A stretch of 36,669 bases of DNA from assembly GCA_002887195.1 (NCBI GenBank), contig PJAB01000165.1, positions 1-36,669 on the forward strand. Reading direction: 5' to 3'. Origin of the DNA: Chrysochromulina parva (lineage: Eukaryota > Haptophyta > Prymnesiales > Chrysochromulinaceae). The translations under genes and the position numbers were made by a program. This document shows positions 36,101-36,669 of the stretch, one piece after another; the stretch's first letter is position 1; each line of letters opens with the position of its first letter. The notes beneath the pieces are model-generated. The model saw nothing but the letters and a program-made list of their open reading frames with translations, searched no databases and was not told the DNA's origin.

Positions 36101-36585
36101 AGTCGCGCCTTCCAGTCTACAGCATTCAGCTTGTCCCGTAGCTGTAGCGTTGCTTCAAGAGTGCGGCGCTCGAGCGCAGCTTCCGAGTCAAGCATGAGTT
36201 GGGTGGAGCTCACCTCCTGCCTGCAGTGTTTGAGGTTCTCGAGGAGCTCTTTCATGTGCTTTAAATCCTTGATCGCCGAGCCAGGGTGCTTCTCGAGCAG
36301 TCTCTCTTCCAGAATCCGCCTCGACGACTCACTGAGCTTGCGCACAATTGAGGCTTTCGCCTCATCGCCAAGGCTGCGTGCTCCTCCCTTCGATGCGCGG
36401 CTATGCCGACTGACTGCCCTCGGTGTGCGCGATGTGAGCGACCGAAAGCTCCCCATTTTGGTGAGCACGAGCGGGATCTTTGACAGCGACTGGTTTCGAC
36501 TGGAGGGCGTCTTGGCGAGAGGGGGTGGCGCAGGAGCGGCAAGATCGCTAGTCCTGCTACCGTCGCCGCCACCGTCGCCGCCCAT
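33160..36585 (-). CDS. PARP (ADP-ribosyltransferase) with a long coiled-coil-like N-terminus
   Basis: At least 1141 aa. The C-terminal 230 residues are a PARP catalytic domain with the full H-Y-E triad: LMHGTGTN (H967), GEGSYLAEDAGKNDQYT (Y1000) and YREFIVFHSDYIYPEYLLAYQ (E1109). The YPEYLLAYQ end most resembles the tankyrase group, but there are no ankyrin repeats or SAM domain. The rest is charged and helical, rich in K and E, with no domain I can name. Residues about 765-842 are an AKEAEAKAS repeat. It should transfer ADP-ribose from NAD+. ATG 36585 is a plausible start, but the frame stays open to the window edge (28 more codons, EELLSIALKHLCDST...), so the gene may continue outside. Confidence 0.85.
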   Translation of the reverse strand: MGGDGGGDGSRTSDLAAPAPPPLAKTPSSRNQSLSKIPLVLTKMGSFRSLTSRTPRAVSRHSRASKGGARSLGDEAKASIVRKLSESSRRILEERLLEKHPGSAIKDLKHMKELLENLKHCRQEVSSTQLMLDSEAALERRTLEATLQLRDKLNAVDWKARLVAGRGEDQPSHKLEECLPLRPLRVDLPLLKGFLSTYIHSEWAVEAKDVVIRGEHVIALLSELQSCSWYNENSWSALKSAVQLAEKQGALLLPEVQAVKAELALLEQAVKDQDRGKQKVEEHMAQLNQSFDTFEKMPRHQPDFVERWCHERTRLGDLISAFRPYMTAAEYPLRPPEVREILRACECAHKLQEELHRCSWKNGKGWEGLEQLLDDPDTQSKYGGNHHAQGFLQQARRELTHMRETEGKVTHLAATIKDALDASHGHDSDKWVSKISKALDAKQSAGSQISKELSGTFKSLEDLEKLRKTYSTPEVDSIAKCAVIARELSDKLMRCSADPEHLDFEDTWLPLYELCRTSRDKGNETPAVKACWETRTRICRLVEEWLERIIKSGADKSSQAMKDDVMVMKRAVATLGHFEGETTAAGRKLVARVELIDQVTQALLVEDASTVLGLLKGDMLQDEYGAHQARLFMCRLAKDILQDVQKHLEQGRDREVQKSLVKLLEMKGALPLELDDLSRDVEELRTMSETLKEPIPQLSMLPWKRTRKKREAREAALKRREEARKSLLEVNSNRNTGGVYSKLMMLEQRFVELQERAKAKLDLELKNAAAKASLEAKAEADATRLAKEAEAKASLEAKASSEATRLAKEAEAKASSEAKAEAEAKAALAIANAEADRVAKALPDYWEKVRAKSAPDGFAAIALDRTDPTFAALGRLLETDKAKLKKSGADRQGTSHDTLKLACAWRLENPVQWGKYMSGVQQVANDMERIRQAGVKPTGGAPPMTGVVASDLPDQLRANVNEAFLMHGTGTNVLINILSTGMNERFAGTAAGAAYGEGSYLAEDAGKNDQYTKVDSQYDESSEVHKRLYAHGANHHPGKVFYILVCRVALGHHVRTKDWGKKATSFDTGRPVFPISFRELDTVVGVSPPVHHHSLLAPDPTPPSVRYREFIVFHSDYIYPEYLLAYQRFESDGSSLVGPLD
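34142..34242 (-). repeat. 63-bp period tandem repeat in the PARP gene
   Basis: Thirty-eight bases at 34142-34179 recur exactly at 34205-34242. They encode the ATRLAKEAEAKAS repeat of the Ala/Lys/Glu helix. Confidence 0.8.
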
Positions 36586-36669
36586 CCTGCCGCCACCGCT
36601 GCTGCCACTTCTGGTGCGACCGTTGGTGCTATCGCAGAGGTGCTTCAGTGCAATTGAAAGCAGCTCCTC

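Overview
The window is nuclear DNA of a compact, GC-rich, unicellular eukaryote. A flagellated microalga of the haptophyte type is my best guess, but the sequence does not prove the lineage. Support for a eukaryote: spliceosomal GT-AG introns that restore recognisable motifs when removed, mitochondrial presequences, PHD-SET, PARP, OTU, WW and BART proteins, and likely ciliary genes (an ARL2BP/BART protein and a TMEM237-like tetraspan). Fifteen protein genes are packed on alternating strands. Most are intronless or carry one short intron (93-118 nt); the helicase also has a 186-nt compound intron. Five gene pairs are divergent with 58-155 bp between start codons.

Layout. 0.2-1.8 kb: plant-type LRR protein (+). 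2.2-4.6 kb: BART protein (-) divergent from a TPR-Kelch protein (+). 5.2-7.6 kb: TMEM237-like protein (-) divergent from an OTU deubiquitinase (+). 7.6-8.3 kb: non-coding stretch with a TATA-like box and a long inverted repeat. 8.3-14.6 kb: 1739-aa HEAT-like protein (-) divergent from a four-span membrane protein (+). 15.0-17.1 kb: PHD-SET protein (+). 17.9-21.7 kb: three genes with mitochondrial-type N-termini, namely a multi-span membrane protein (-), an ankyrin protein (-) and an EF-hand/MTFP1 fusion (+). 22.3-26.1 kb: WW protein with a proline-rich loop between two membrane spans (-). 26.3-33.0 kb: NRPS-like adenylation/carrier/ankyrin protein (-) divergent from an SF1 DNA2/SEN1-type helicase (+). 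33.2 kb to the edge: PARP (-), possibly 5'-partial.

Most notable observations. (1) The second helicase intron is a threefold tandem array of intron-like units joined by exact AG|GT junctions, each unit starting with a copy of the downstream exon start. This is what intron birth by tandem duplication, or recursive splicing, should look like. (2) A 45-bp element occurs twice, upstream of two genes in the same orientation. One copy starts exactly at the edge of a 13-bp direct repeat, as a target-site duplication would. A palindrome with the same pentamer core, flanked by an 8-bp direct repeat, lies upstream of a third gene. (3) Unusual fusions: EF-hands with MTFP1, adenylation/carrier with ankyrin, and TPR carboxylate clamp with Kelch. 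I see no cassette-like multigene system. The interest lies in gene architecture and genome dynamics.
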